The translations under genes and the position numbers were made by a program. Source: Rubrivivax sp. (GTDB taxonomy: Bacteria > Pseudomonadota > Gammaproteobacteria > Burkholderiales > Burkholderiaceae_C). From it: a DNA stretch of 64,000 bases. Below the pieces are notes generated by a model. That model was given only the letters and a program-made list of their open reading frames with translations. It made no database searches and was not told the DNA's origin. Numbering within the stretch: position 1 is the stretch's first letter; every line of letters starts with the position of its first letter. Location: the NCBI GenBank assembly GCA_016790425.1, contig JAEUPF010000072.1:1-64000 (forward strand). Reading direction: 5' to 3'. Of the stretch, positions 45,910 through 55,538 are shown in pieces.

Positions 45910-47105
45910 AGGACCTGCGCGTGAACGCCCCCCGAAGCGGCCCCCGGCGCGGCATGCGGCGCGGCATCTCGCTCATCGAAGCCCTGGTGGCGATGGCCGT
46001 CATGGCCTTCGGCATGCTCGGCGTCGTCGGCATGCAAGCCACGCTGCGCGGCAATGCCGACCTGTCCAAGCAGCGCACCGAAGCCATGCGCATCGCACAG
46101 GAGCGCATGGAAGAACTGCGCGACTTCTCGGTGCTCGACACCACCGCCGGCACCAAGGCCTTCGCCGACAAGGCCTCGTTCGCGGCCACCGCAGTGACCG
46201 GCTACACCACCAACACGGCCTACACCGTCACCGGCAGCGTCACGCCGGCCGGCGCCGCCAACCAGAAGACGCTGACGATCGACGTGACCTGGACCGACCG
46301 CTCGAACACGCCGCAGAGCGTGCGGCTGGTCAGCGCGATGGCGCGCATCGCGCCCGAGCTGTCCGGCTCGCTCGTCGTCTCGGCCCAGGGCGCCGGCGGC
46401 GTTCGCGAACCCGAAGGGCGCCGCCGCGGCATTCCGCCGCAGGCCAAGAACTTCGGCGATGGCACCAGCGGCTTCCGGCCGCCCACCAACCCGGGCAACG
46501 TCGCCTGGGTCTTCAACAACGTCACCGGCATCATCACCTCGGTGTGCACGACCTCGGCCGCGACCAACGCCGCGTTGACGCTGGCATCGCTGACGGCCTG
46601 CGATGCGACGCAGTCGTTCCAGCTGATCAGCGGCTACATCCGGTTTTCCACCGGCTTCGCGCAGCCGACGGTGGCGCAGGTGACCGACCCGACCGACGGA
46701 CCGGGCCTCACCCCCAACGCCGAGGTCGAGGTGCTGCAGACGGCGCCGAGTACCGGCACGCGCGACGCCGCCTCGGGCCATTGCTTCCACGGCACCGCAT
46801 CGACCTACATCGAGTACTTCTGCGCCATCCCGGTGGCAACGCCGACGCCGGCCAGCTGGGCTGGCACGCTGCAGATCAAGGCCAGCACGCTGGCCACGCC
46901 CAACGGCATCACCCTGTCGCCCAATCTCGCCGACACCACCGCCACCGGCCGCCGCAAGGTGTGCCGCTACCGCGCGGCCGCCAGCTACACGGGCGTCAAC
47001 GCGCCGCTGTCCAGCGAGAACCTGATCCTGATCCGCCCGGGCGACAACGTCGTCGCCTACACCTGCCCGAGCCCGCCGACCTTCGCCCACCAGCCGGCCA
47101 CCTGA
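45906..47105 (+). CDS. pilV: Minor pilin PilV-like
   Basis: This 399-residue protein has MRRG|ISLIEALVAMAVMAFG, the PilV processing site, and KQRTEAMRIAQERMEELRDF. It is about twice the usual PilV length, with a Thr/Ala-rich C-terminal domain containing cysteines. It is the last gene of the pilin operon here; no pilY1 follows. Confidence 0.82.
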   Translation: MKDLRVNAPRSGPRRGMRRGISLIEALVAMAVMAFGMLGVVGMQATLRGNADLSKQRTEAMRIAQERMEELRDFSVLDTTAGTKAFADKASFAATAVTGYTTNTAYTVTGSVTPAGAANQKTLTIDVTWTDRSNTPQSVRLVSAMARIAPELSGSLVVSAQGAGGVREPEGRRRGIPPQAKNFGDGTSGFRPPTNPGNVAWVFNNVTGIITSVCTTSAATNAALTLASLTACDATQSFQLISGYIRFSTGFAQPTVAQVTDPTDGPGLTPNAEVEVLQTAPSTGTRDAASGHCFHGTASTYIEYFCAIPVATPTPASWAGTLQIKASTLATPNGITLSPNLADTTATGRRKVCRYRAAASYTGVNAPLSSENLILIRPGDNVVAYTCPSPPTFAHQPAT

Positions 47106-47142
47106 GCCGCCGCAGCGCGGTGCGGCGCATAGACTGCCGCGC

Positions 47143-48381
47143 ATGGCCGCGGCCCCCACCCTCGCCCTCACCCCCCTGGACCACCAGCGCCTCGCCGAGG
47201 CGCTGCTCCTGGCCGAGCAGGCCATCGGCCTGAGCGACCCGAACCCGCGCGTCGGCTGCATCGTCGGTCTGGCGGACGGCACCGTCCTCGGCCGCGGCGC
47301 GACGCAGCGTGCCGGCGAAGCGCACGCCGAGGTCATGGCGCTGCGCGACGCGGCCGCGCTCGGCTGCGGCACGCGCGGCGCCACGGCCTGGGTGACGCTC
47401 GAACCCTGCGCCCACCACGGCCGCACGCCGCCGTGCAGCGAGGCGCTGCTGGCCGCCGGCATCGCCCGCGTCGTCGTCGCCGTGCCGGACCCGTTTGCCG
47501 AGGTCGACGGCCGCGGCCTCGCACGCCTGCGTGCCGCCGGCGTAGAGGTGGCGCTGGCCGAGCCGGCCAGCGAGGTCGCCGTCGCCGCGCGCGAGCTGAA
47601 CATCGGCTTCTTCTCGCGCGTGCTGCGCCGGCGGCCGTGGCTGCGGCTGAAGATCGCCGCATCGCTGGATGGGCGCACTGCGCTGGCGAACGGTCAAAGT
47701 CAGTGGATCACCGGCCCCGCCGCGCGCGCCGACGGCCACGCCTGGCGCAGGCGCGCCTCGGCCGTGCTCACCGGCATCGGCACCGTGCTCGAGGACGACC
47801 CCCGGCTGGACGTGCGCGCCGTGCCCACGGTGCTGCAGCCGCAGCGCGTCGTCGTCGACTCGCGCCTGCAGACGCCGCCGGCGGCGCGCATCCTGCAGCC
47901 GCCGGGCATGGTGTGGATCTATACCGCGGAGCTGGCGGGCCGCGCCGACACCGCCGAAGCCGACACCGCCGAAGCCGACACCGCCGAAGCCGACACCGTC
48001 GAAGCGCACCGCCCCGGCGGGGCCGCCGCCCGCCACGCGGCGCTGCTGGCCACCGGCCAGGTCGACATCCGCTGCGCCGGCCGCACGGCAAGCGGCAAGG
48101 TCGACCTCGAAGCGATGCTCGCCGACCTCGCCGCGCGCGGCATCAACGAGTTGCACGTCGAGGCCGGACACAAGCTCAATGGCTCGCTGCTCCGCGCCGG
48201 GCTCGTCGACGAACTGCTCGTCTACCTCGCGCCGCGCCTCATCGGCCAGGGGCGCGAGATGGCCGCCTTCGGCCCGCTCGCCGACCTCGGCGAGGCGCTG
48301 CCGCTGCGCTTCGTCGAATGCGCCCGCGTCGGCGAAGACCTGCGGCTGCGCGCCCGCCCGCCGGGGCGCGAGGACTTCTAG
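47143..48381 (+). CDS. ribD: Bifunctional riboflavin deaminase/reductase RibD
   Basis: This 412-residue enzyme performs two early steps of riboflavin synthesis. The deaminase domain has HAEVMAL and the zinc site EPCAHHGRTPPC; the reductase domain has LKIAASLDGRTA and ELHVEAGHKLNGSLL. A tandem repeat of Ala-Asp-Thr-Ala-Glu (47944-48003) is inserted in the reductase domain. No FMN riboswitch is seen upstream. TAGACT lies 7 nt before the ATG. Confidence 0.96.
   Translation: MAAAPTLALTPLDHQRLAEALLLAEQAIGLSDPNPRVGCIVGLADGTVLGRGATQRAGEAHAEVMALRDAAALGCGTRGATAWVTLEPCAHHGRTPPCSEALLAAGIARVVVAVPDPFAEVDGRGLARLRAAGVEVALAEPASEVAVAARELNIGFFSRVLRRRPWLRLKIAASLDGRTALANGQSQWITGPAARADGHAWRRRASAVLTGIGTVLEDDPRLDVRAVPTVLQPQRVVVDSRLQTPPAARILQPPGMVWIYTAELAGRADTAEADTAEADTAEADTVEAHRPGGAAARHAALLATGQVDIRCAGRTASGKVDLEAMLADLAARGINELHVEAGHKLNGSLLRAGLVDELLVYLAPRLIGQGREMAAFGPLADLGEALPLRFVECARVGEDLRLRARPPGREDF
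47944..48003 (+). repeat. 15-bp tandem repeat, 4 copies, in ribD
   Basis: Four copies (one base change in the last) of GCCGACACCGCCGAA encode an ADTAE-type repeat inside the RibD reductase domain. Confidence 0.9.
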
Positions 48382-48508
48382 CAGGCGCCGGGATCGTCGC
48401 AACGCGCCCCGGGCGCCGGAACGGCCGCGAAACGGCCACGGCACGCGCGCGCCGCCGCCGATGGCCCCATGCGGCCGGCCCGCCGGGCCCGCCACCTACA
48501 ATCCGCGC

Positions 48509-49627
48509 ATGCCCATCGCCACCGTTCCCGAGCTGGTGGCCGAGATCGCCGCCGGCCGCATGGTGATCCTCGTCGACGAGGAGGATCGCGAGAACGAGGG
48601 CGATGTCGTCCTCGCCGCCGAACACGTCAGCGCCGACGCCATCAACTTCATGGCCCGCCACGCGCGCGGCCTGATCTGCCTGACGCTGACGCGCGACCGC
48701 TGCGAGCGCCTGCACCTGCCGCCGATGGCGGCGCGCAACGGCACCGTGCACGGCACGGCCTTCACCGTGTCGATCGAAGCGGCCAGCGGCGTCACCACCG
48801 GCATCTCCGCCGCCGACCGCGCCCGCACCGTTGCCGTGGCGGTGGCGCGCGACGCCGCACCGGCCGACCTCGTGCAGCCCGGCCACATCTTCCCGCTGCA
48901 GGCACAGGACGGCGGCGTGCTCATGCGCGCCGGCCACACCGAAGCCGGCTGCGACCTCGCGGCGCTGGCCGGCCTCACCCCGGCGGCCGTCATCTGCGAG
49001 GTGATGAAGGACGACGGCACGATGGCGCGCCTGCCCGATCTCGAGGTCTTCGCGCGCGAGCATGGCCTGAAGATCGGCACCATCGCCGGCCTCATCGGCC
49101 ACCGCCTGCGCCACGAGACGCTGATCGAATGCGTCGGCGAGCGCCGCTTCGAGACGCCGCACGGCGGCTTCGCCGGCCGCATCTACCGCGACAAGGGCGG
49201 CGGCATGCACATCGCGCTCACGCACGGCCGCTGGTCGGCGCGCGACGAGGTTCCGGTGCGCGTGCACGAGCCGTTCACCGCGCTCGACCTGCTCGACGCC
49301 GCCGGGCCCGGCCACACCTGGCCGCTGCCGCGGGCGCTGGCGGCGCTGCGCGAGGGCGAGCGCGGCGTGGCCATCCTGCTGAACTGCGCGCCCGATGCCG
49401 CGGCGCTGTGGGCGCAGTTGCTGCCGGCCAAACCGCCGGGGGCATCCGCACCCGGCGGCGACGCCACGCGCAAGCCGCCGCAGGACCTGCGCGTGTACGG
49501 CATCGGGGCGCAGATCCTGCGCGACCTCGGCGTGCAGCGCATGCAACTCCTGGGCAGCCCGCGCCGCATGCCCAGCATGGCCGGCTACGGCCTGGAGATC
49601 ACCGGCTACCGCGCCGCAGCCGCCTGA
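48509..49627 (+). CDS. ribBA: RibBA with degenerate GTP cyclohydrolase domain
   Basis: This 372-residue protein begins with a complete 3,4-dihydroxy-2-butanone-4-phosphate synthase domain (RibB): [30 protein letters not shown] and [11 protein letters not shown]. The C-terminal part looks like GTP cyclohydrolase II but lacks its zinc cysteines; the region where CxTGDxFGSxRCDC is expected reads [16 protein letters not shown]. This is the RibB-plus-inactive-RibA form common in betaproteobacteria, so GTP cyclohydrolase must be encoded elsewhere. TACAAT lies 6 nt before the ATG. Confidence 0.94.
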   Translation: MPIATVPELVAEIAAGRMVILVDEEDRENEGDVVLAAEHVSADAINFMARHARGLICLTLTRDRCERLHLPPMAARNGTVHGTAFTVSIEAASGVTTGISAADRARTVAVAVARDAAPADLVQPGHIFPLQAQDGGVLMRAGHTEAGCDLAALAGLTPAAVICEVMKDDGTMARLPDLEVFAREHGLKIGTIAGLIGHRLRHETLIECVGERRFETPHGGFAGRIYRDKGGGMHIALTHGRWSARDEVPVRVHEPFTALDLLDAAGPGHTWPLPRALAALREGERGVAILLNCAPDAAALWAQLLPAKPPGASAPGGDATRKPPQDLRVYGIGAQILRDLGVQRMQLLGSPRRMPSMAGYGLEITGYRAAAA

Positions 49628-49699
49628 AGGGCGGCGCTCGGCCCGGCGGCGGCTGCAAGCGCGCGGCGACACAACGAGAAGGCAACGGGAGGACGCTTC

Positions 49700-50164
49700 A
49701 TGCAAGGTGCCGACAAGGGCAGCAGCGGCGAGCTCGATGGCGCGGGCCTGCGCATCGGCATCGTGCGCGCCCGCTTCAACGAAGCGCTCACCGACGCCAT
49801 CGTCGCCGCGTGCCTGGGCGAGCTCGACCGCCTCGAGGTCGAGGCCGGCGACATCAGGCACGTCACCGTGCCCGGCGCGCTCGAGATCCCCGTGGTCCTC
49901 AAGGTGATGGCCGATTCCGGCGACTACGATGCGCTGGTGGCCATCGGCTGCGTGATCCGCGGCGAGACCTACCACTTCGAACTCGTCGCCAACGAGAGCG
50001 GCGCCGGCGTCACCCGCGTTGCGCTCGACCATGGCCTGCCGGTGGCCAACGCCATCCTCACCTGCGACAGCGAGGAACAGGCCTGGGCGCGCGCCGACGA
50101 GAAGGGTCGCGACGCCGCGCGCGTCGCCGTCGAGATGGCAAACCTGCTGGAAGAGCTTTCGTGA
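49700..50164 (+). CDS. ribH: 6,7-dimethyl-8-ribityllumazine synthase
   Basis: This 154-residue enzyme joins the RibD and RibB products. It has [38 protein letters not shown] and [12 protein letters not shown], the standard motifs. It overlaps nusB by 4 bp, the normal order in proteobacteria. Confidence 0.97.
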   Translation: MQGADKGSSGELDGAGLRIGIVRARFNEALTDAIVAACLGELDRLEVEAGDIRHVTVPGALEIPVVLKVMADSGDYDALVAIGCVIRGETYHFELVANESGAGVTRVALDHGLPVANAILTCDSEEQAWARADEKGRDAARVAVEMANLLEELS

Positions 50165-50715
50165 GCGATGCCGACGCGCCGCCCTCGGCCGCTGCGCCGC
50201 CGCCGAAAGCGGGCGGCACGGCGCGCCGCGCGGCGCGCGGTCCCGGCCGCAACCCGCGCCGGCGCGCGCGCGAGTTCGCCGTGCGCGGGCTGTACCAGTG
50301 GCTCATCGCCGGCGGCAGCGCCAAGGAAGTGCTGGCCTACCTGCGCGAGCTCGAAGGCGACGAGTTCGAGCGCGCCGACCGCGCCCACCTCGATGCGCTG
50401 GTGCATGGCGGCATCGAGGAAGTGGCGGCGCTCGACGCGGCCCTCGGCGGCCACGTCGACCGGCCGACGAAGCAGCTCTCGCCGGTGGAGCACGCCGTAC
50501 TGCTGGTCGGCGCCTACGAGCTGACGCATTGCCTGGACGTGCCCTACCGCGTCGTCATCAACGAGGCCGTCGAACTGGCCAAGAGCTTCGGCGGCACCGA
50601 CGGCCACAAGTACGTCAACGGCGTGCTCGACAAGACCGCCGCCGACCTGCGCCCGGCGGAGGTGGCGGCGCGCCGCGCGGGCGGGGGTGCCGGCGGCAAG
50701 GCTTCCGATTCCTGA
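50161..50715 (+). CDS. nusB: Transcription antitermination factor NusB
   Basis: This 184-residue protein starts at GTG 50161, overlapping the ribH stop. An Ala/Arg-rich N-terminal extension is followed by [17 protein letters not shown], then [20 protein letters not shown] and [14 protein letters not shown]. It binds boxA RNA with NusE in rRNA antitermination. Confidence 0.95.
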   Translation: MSDADAPPSAAAPPPKAGGTARRAARGPGRNPRRRAREFAVRGLYQWLIAGGSAKEVLAYLRELEGDEFERADRAHLDALVHGGIEEVAALDAALGGHVDRPTKQLSPVEHAVLLVGAYELTHCLDVPYRVVINEAVELAKSFGGTDGHKYVNGVLDKTAADLRPAEVAARRAGGGAGGKASDS

Positions 50716-50724
50716 GCCGGCGTT

Positions 50725-50751
50725 CCCCTCACGCCCCTCACGCCCCTCACG
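50725..50751. repeat. 9-bp tandem repeat after nusB
   Basis: Three perfect copies of CCCCTCACG lie between nusB and the aminotransferase gene. Confidence 0.7.
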
Positions 50752-50786
50752 CCCCGCTTTCGCTCTTCCTTCCCGCACCCGACCCG

Positions 50787-51986
50787 ATGACCCTGCGCAC
50801 CGCTGCGCGGCTCGAGCACATCGAGCCCTTCTTCGTGATGGAGCTGGCCAAGGAAGCCGGCCGCATCGCCGCCAGCCCCGCCTGCGACCCTGCACGCGGC
50901 GGTGAGCCGATGATCTTCCTCAACATCGGCGAGCCCGACTTCGGCGCCCCGGACGCAACGCTGGCGCTGGCGCAGCGCGTGCTGGCCGGCCGTGCGCTGC
51001 CCTACACGCAGGCCACCGGCCTGGCGCCGCTGCGCGAGCGCATCGCCGGCTGGTACGCCCAACGCTTCTCGCTCGACATCGATCCGGCGCGCATCGTCAT
51101 CACCGCCGGCGCCTCGGGCGCTTTGCAGCTTGCCTGCCTGGCGCTGTTCCAGGCCGGCGACGAGGTGTTGCTGCCCGACCCCAGCTACCCCTGCAACCGC
51201 CACTTCGTCGCCGCGGCCGACGCCACGCCGCGGCTCATTCCCGCCGGGCCGGCGCAGCGCTTCCAGCCGAGCGTCGAAGACGTCGTGCGCCACTGGACGC
51301 CGGCCACGCGCGGCGTGCTGCTCGCCTCGCCGAGCAACCCCACCGGCACCAGCATCGCCCCCGAGGTGATGGGCCGCATCGTCGCCGAGGTGCGCGCGCG
51401 CGGCGGCGTCACGCTCGTCGACGAGATCTACCTCGGCCTGAGCTACGACGCGCGCTACGGCATGAGCGCGCTCGCGCACGACCCCGAAGGCCGCGACGTC
51501 ATCTCGATCAACAGCTTCTCGAAGTACTTCAGCATGACCGGCTGGCGGCTGGGCTGGCTGGTGCTGCCGCCGGCGCTCGTGGCGCCCTTGGAGCGGCTGG
51601 CGCAGAACCTGTACATCTGCCCGAGCACGCTGGCGCAGCAGGCGGCGCTGGCCTGCTTCGAGCCCGAGGCGATCGAGCAGTGCGAACAGCGGCGCGGCGA
51701 ATTGCAGCGCCGGCGCGATTTCATCGTCCCGGCGCTGGAGCGCCTCGGGATGCCCGTGCCGGTGCTGCCCGACGGCGCCTTCTACGCCTGGGCCGACAGC
51801 TCGGCGCACTCGCCCAGCAGCTGGGACTTCTGCCGCCAGGCGATGCAGCGCGCGCATGTGGCGCTGACGCCCGGGCGCGACTTCGGCCCGGCGGCCGCCG
51901 AGCGCTACCTGCGCTTGTCGTTCGCCAGCTCGATGGCCGAACTGCAAGCCGCCGTCGCCCGCCTGGAGCGCGAGCTGCGGCGCTGA
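50787..51986 (+). CDS. Class I/II aminotransferase
   Basis: This 399-residue PLP enzyme has NIGEPDFGAP, ITAGASGALQLACLALF, SPSNPTGT and the PLP lysine Lys246 in NSFSKYFSMTGWRLGW. It is closest to the aspartate/aromatic aminotransferase-like group of fold type I; the amino acid used cannot be read from sequence. The ATG at 50787 is chosen for its fit to the family; a 9-bp repeat precedes it. Confidence 0.9.
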   Translation: MTLRTAARLEHIEPFFVMELAKEAGRIAASPACDPARGGEPMIFLNIGEPDFGAPDATLALAQRVLAGRALPYTQATGLAPLRERIAGWYAQRFSLDIDPARIVITAGASGALQLACLALFQAGDEVLLPDPSYPCNRHFVAAADATPRLIPAGPAQRFQPSVEDVVRHWTPATRGVLLASPSNPTGTSIAPEVMGRIVAEVRARGGVTLVDEIYLGLSYDARYGMSALAHDPEGRDVISINSFSKYFSMTGWRLGWLVLPPALVAPLERLAQNLYICPSTLAQQAALACFEPEAIEQCEQRRGELQRRRDFIVPALERLGMPVPVLPDGAFYAWADSSAHSPSSWDFCRQAMQRAHVALTPGRDFGPAAAERYLRLSFASSMAELQAAVARLERELRR

Positions 51987-52254
51987 CTCACCACGGCCTG
52001 TGCCGTGCGGCCCTGGGGAGCCGTTGCGCCAGGGCAACCCGGGCGGGCCGTGCGAGGCGACAATCCGCCTTCGAAGGTGCCGCCGCGCCCTTGCGGTCCT
52101 CGGCCGGCCGCTTCGGCGGCCCGCATTCGCGGGGTGGCGGCCGCAATTCGCTGCCGCCAGTGCGGTTTCGGCCGCGGCAAGTCGAATTGAAGGTGCCCTT
52201 GGCGCCCTGTTTTTTCGTAACCTTCACCCGCGCTGACGACTAAGCTGCCACATC

Positions 52255-54423
52255 GTGGGAATCACCCTGTTCAAGCGCCCGGCCAGCCGCAAGGAGACCT
52301 CGTTGGACTCCGAGTTCGCGGCCACCGTGGCCACGCTGCCGCCTGGTGAGGAGGCAGCGATCCCGCTGCCGCCTGCCGGCCGCGGCGGCGGTGGCCCCGA
52401 CTCGCTGCCGCCGCCGGACTCGCAGATCGACTCGCAGCCGTTCGATTCGCAGCCGTTCGACGCGCAGGACTCCCAGCCACCCGACTCGCTGCCGCCTGAG
52501 GCGCTGCTGCCCGGCGCCGCGGGCGCCAACGGCACCGACGCGCCGCCCAAGGCGCCGCCGGGCCCCTTCGACCCGCATCCGCCGCAGGAGCTGCCGGCCT
52601 ACCTCGGCGGCCAGCCGGCCCGCGCCCCCGCGGCCACCCCCGCGCCGGCGCCCGAGGACGCGAGCGCGCTGCCGATGGCCGACCAGCCCACCATCGCACA
52701 GGTGGGCCGTTATGCCCTGAAGCGCCACCTCGGTGTCGGCGGCCTCGGCCAGGTGCACGAGGCGTGGGATCCGCTGCTGTCGCGCACGGTGGCGATCAAG
52801 ACGCTGCAGTTCGAGAGCGACCCGCGCACGCGCAACTCGCTGGACCGCCTGTTCCTCAACGAGGCGCGCGCCGTCGCCGGCCTGTCGCACCCGAACATCG
52901 TCACCGTCTACGACGCCGGCCTGTCGCCCTCGGGCGTGTACCTGGCGATGGAGCGGCTGCAGGGCAAGGACCTGCGCCAGCGCCTGTCCGAAGGCTGGAA
53001 GCCGGGCCCCGCGGTCGTGGCGCAGCTCGTGCGCCGCGTTGCCGACGCGCTGGCGTACGCGCACGCGCGCGGCGTCGTGCATTGCGACATCAAGCCGGGC
53101 AACATCTTCATCACCGGCAGCGACAAGCCCAAGGTGCTCGATTTCGGCATCGCCCGCGTCGCGCACGGCCGCGCCGTCCCGGCGGCGTTGCAAGGCACGG
53201 TGGCCGGCTCGCCGCACTACCTCGCGCCCGAGCAACTGCTGGGCAAGGAAGTCGATGCCCGCACCGACGTCTACTCGCTGGGCGTCGTGTTCTACGAACT
53301 GCTGTCGGGCCGGCGCGCGTTCGCCGGCGACTCGGTCGAGCAGATCACCACCGCGGTGCTGACCAACCATCCGGCGCCGGCGCACCTCATCCGCGCCGGC
53401 GTGCCCGAGGCGTTGTCCGCGATCGCCGCCCGCGCGATGGCGCGCGACCCCGAGGCGCGCTACGCCACCGCCAGCGAGATGGCCGCGGACATCCGCAGCT
53501 GGTTCGAGCAGCCGCGCACCGCCGCGGCACCCTCCGCCCGCGCCGAGCGCGCCGAGGCCCGGCGCGCCCGCAAAGCCGAGCAGGTGGCCCTGCGCGGGCT
53601 GGCACCCACGCCGCGCCGCTGGCCTTGGGCCGTGGGCGGCGCGCTGGCCGCGGTGCTCGCACTGGTGGGCATCGGCCTGGTCCTCGTGCTACGGCCCTCG
53701 CTGCAATCGCCGGCCGCGCGCACCACCGCCGTGCCTGCGGCCCCGGCCGCAACCGCTGCCGCGCCCGCCACGGCCCCGCACACGGCCGCGGCGCGCGAAG
53801 GCGATGTGGTGATGAGCGGCGGCGTGCCCGTCGTTGCCAATGCCGCCGCGGCACCGGCAACGCTCTCCGGCGCGACGGCTGCCGCGCCCGGCACGGCCGC
53901 TGCGGAGTCGCCCACCCAGGGCAACGCCGGCGCCCCGGCACACCCTGCCGCAACCGCACCCGGCAACGCCTTGCTCGCCCAGGGCGGCGGTGCCGCGTCG
54001 CCGGCTGCGACGGCAGCGGCGCCTTCGGCGCACGACGCCGCAGCGACGCAAGCCGCCACCGCGAAGCCGGCAAGCGCGGCGCAACGCCAGCCGGCCCCGG
54101 CCGCAACCACCGCGCGCGCTGGCAGCAACAACCCGCGCGACGCGGCCAGCCGCCGCGGCGCAACCCCGCCCGCGGCCGGCGCGGCCACGGGCGCCGCGGC
54201 GGCCGCGACGACCGGCGCGCTGCACCTGGCGATCACCCCGTGGGGCCAGGTCGAGATCGACGGCCAGGGCGCCGGCACGACGCCGCCGCTGACGCAGCTC
54301 ACCCTGCCCACCGGCGCGCACAGCATCACCATCCGCAACGCCGACTTCCCGCCCTTCAGCACCACGGTGCAGGTGCAGGCCGACAAGCCGGTCGTCGTGC
54401 GCCATCGCTTCGGCGGGCAATGA
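52255..54423 (+). CDS. PknB-type Ser/Thr kinase with PEGA domain
   Basis: This 722-residue protein starts at GTG 52255. It has an acidic Pro/Ser/Asp-rich leader, a kinase domain (about 148-425: GVGGLGQVHEAW, VAIKTLQ, HCDIKPGN, DFGIAR, SPHYLAPEQ), a single transmembrane helix (VGGALAAVLALVGIGLVLVL), an Ala/Thr/Pro linker and a C-terminal PEGA domain (LAITPWGQVEIDGQGAG). The catalytic loop reads HCD instead of HRD, a non-RD kinase, while the catalytic Asp and DFG are kept. The extracytoplasmic PEGA suggests an envelope sensor. It is coupled to the lipoprotein gene by ATGA. An AT-rich patch (52210-52220) lies upstream in the 268-bp gap. Confidence 0.88.
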   Translation: MGITLFKRPASRKETSLDSEFAATVATLPPGEEAAIPLPPAGRGGGGPDSLPPPDSQIDSQPFDSQPFDAQDSQPPDSLPPEALLPGAAGANGTDAPPKAPPGPFDPHPPQELPAYLGGQPARAPAATPAPAPEDASALPMADQPTIAQVGRYALKRHLGVGGLGQVHEAWDPLLSRTVAIKTLQFESDPRTRNSLDRLFLNEARAVAGLSHPNIVTVYDAGLSPSGVYLAMERLQGKDLRQRLSEGWKPGPAVVAQLVRRVADALAYAHARGVVHCDIKPGNIFITGSDKPKVLDFGIARVAHGRAVPAALQGTVAGSPHYLAPEQLLGKEVDARTDVYSLGVVFYELLSGRRAFAGDSVEQITTAVLTNHPAPAHLIRAGVPEALSAIAARAMARDPEARYATASEMAADIRSWFEQPRTAAAPSARAERAEARRARKAEQVALRGLAPTPRRWPWAVGGALAAVLALVGIGLVLVLRPSLQSPAARTTAVPAAPAATAAAPATAPHTAAAREGDVVMSGGVPVVANAAAAPATLSGATAAAPGTAAAESPTQGNAGAPAHPAATAPGNALLAQGGGAASPAATAAAPSAHDAAATQAATAKPASAAQRQPAPAATTARAGSNNPRDAASRRGATPPAAGAATGAAAAATTGALHLAITPWGQVEIDGQGAGTTPPLTQLTLPTGAHSITIRNADFPPFSTTVQVQADKPVVVRHRFGGQ

Positions 54424-54917
54424 CTCCTGTTTCGAAGGCCGTGCCCGAAGCAGCCCCTCGCCCGACTGCGCGGCGGCTGGCGCTGCCGGCGGCGGCGCGG
54501 CTCGTCGTCTCCGTGGCGCTGTCGATGGCGCTGGCCGGCCTGGCCGGGGGCTGCGCCCCGATGGCGCCCGCCAAGCCGCCGCCTCCGGCGCCCAGCCTCG
54601 CCGAGTTGATGCAGCGCCCGGCCGAGCGCGCGCTGATCGAGGGCATCCGCCACTACGACGAAGGCCAGTACGCGCTGGCCGAAGTGCAGCTGCGCAAGGC
54701 GCTCACCACCGGCCTCGTCGAAGCCCGCGACCGCGCCAGCGCGCACAAGCTGCTCGCCTTCATCACCTGCACCAGCGAGCGCATGGCCGACTGCGCCGCG
54801 CAGTTCTCCGCGGCGCGCGCGGCGGACCCGCAGTTCCAGCTCAGCCGCTCGGAGCAGGGGCACCCGCTGTGGGGCCCGGTGTACCGGCGCGCCCTGGCGC
54901 CGACCACGGCGCCCTGA
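54420..54917 (+). CDS. TPR-like lipoprotein, possibly TssQ-type
   Basis: This 165-residue protein has a hydrophobic start ending in a lipobox (LAGLAGGC) and a TPR-like helical pair (EGIRHYDEGQYALAEVQLRKAL) followed by RASAHKLLAFITCTSERMADC. Proteins of this shape occur beside Ser/Thr kinases and in type VI secretion loci (TssQ-like). No other secretion gene is present here, so the T6SS link is only suggestive. It is translationally coupled to the kinase. Confidence 0.65.
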   Translation: MTPVSKAVPEAAPRPTARRLALPAAARLVVSVALSMALAGLAGGCAPMAPAKPPPPAPSLAELMQRPAERALIEGIRHYDEGQYALAEVQLRKALTTGLVEARDRASAHKLLAFITCTSERMADCAAQFSAARAADPQFQLSRSEQGHPLWGPVYRRALAPTTAP

Positions 54918-55073
54918 GCCCTCGCGCCGGCCACGGCGCTGCGGCGCTTTCGCGCCTTCGATGGTGCGCCGAATCGCCGGCGCGGCCGATGGATGGCGTG
55001 CCGCCGCCCGCCTCGACACGCCGAAGGGGAACTCCCGGGAGCGCCGCACCCCCGCGGCTATCATCCGGCGCCC

Positions 55074-55538
55074 ATGCAAAGCACCCTCGCCCAGCGCGGT
55101 GCCGCGGCAGCGCCCCAGGCGGCCGCGCCGCAACGCGCCGCGGTCGTGCACCACCGCATGCCGGTGCGCGTCTACTGGGAAGACACCGACGCCGGCGGCA
55201 TCGTCTACTACGCCAACTACCTGAAGTTCTTCGAGCGCGCGCGCACCGACTGGCTGCGCGCGCTGGGCGTGCACCAGCAGGCGGTGCGCGAGCGCCTGGG
55301 CGCCATCTTCGTCGTCACGCACGCGCAGCTTGCCTATCGCGCCCCGGCACGGCTCGATGACCTGCTCGAAGTGACCGTCGCGGCGCGGCATACCGGCCGC
55401 GCCAGCCTGGAGCTCGCGCAACAGGCGTGGCGCGGCGACACGCTGCTCGTCGAGGGCGAAGTGCGCGTCGGCTGCGTCGATGCAGCCACGCTGCGCCCGT
55501 GCCGCATTCCCGCCGAGATCGCCGACCTGCTGCCATGA
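55074..55538 (+). CDS. ybgC: YbgC-type acyl-CoA thioesterase
   Basis: This 154-residue hot-dog protein has VYWEDTDAGGIVYYANYLKFF, holding the catalytic Asp of the YbgC/4HBT family, and ARTDWLRALG. It is the usual first gene of the tol-pal operon and may act in phospholipid metabolism. TATCAT lies 9 nt before the ATG. It overlaps tolQ by 4 bp. Confidence 0.95.
   Translation: MQSTLAQRGAAAAPQAAAPQRAAVVHHRMPVRVYWEDTDAGGIVYYANYLKFFERARTDWLRALGVHQQAVRERLGAIFVVTHAQLAYRAPARLDDLLEVTVAARHTGRASLELAQQAWRGDTLLVEGEVRVGCVDAATLRPCRIPAEIADLLP

Noticed and set aside
48382..48508. Possible FMN riboswitch before ribBA
   Set aside because: None of the conserved RFN blocks is present in this gap or in the gap before ribD.
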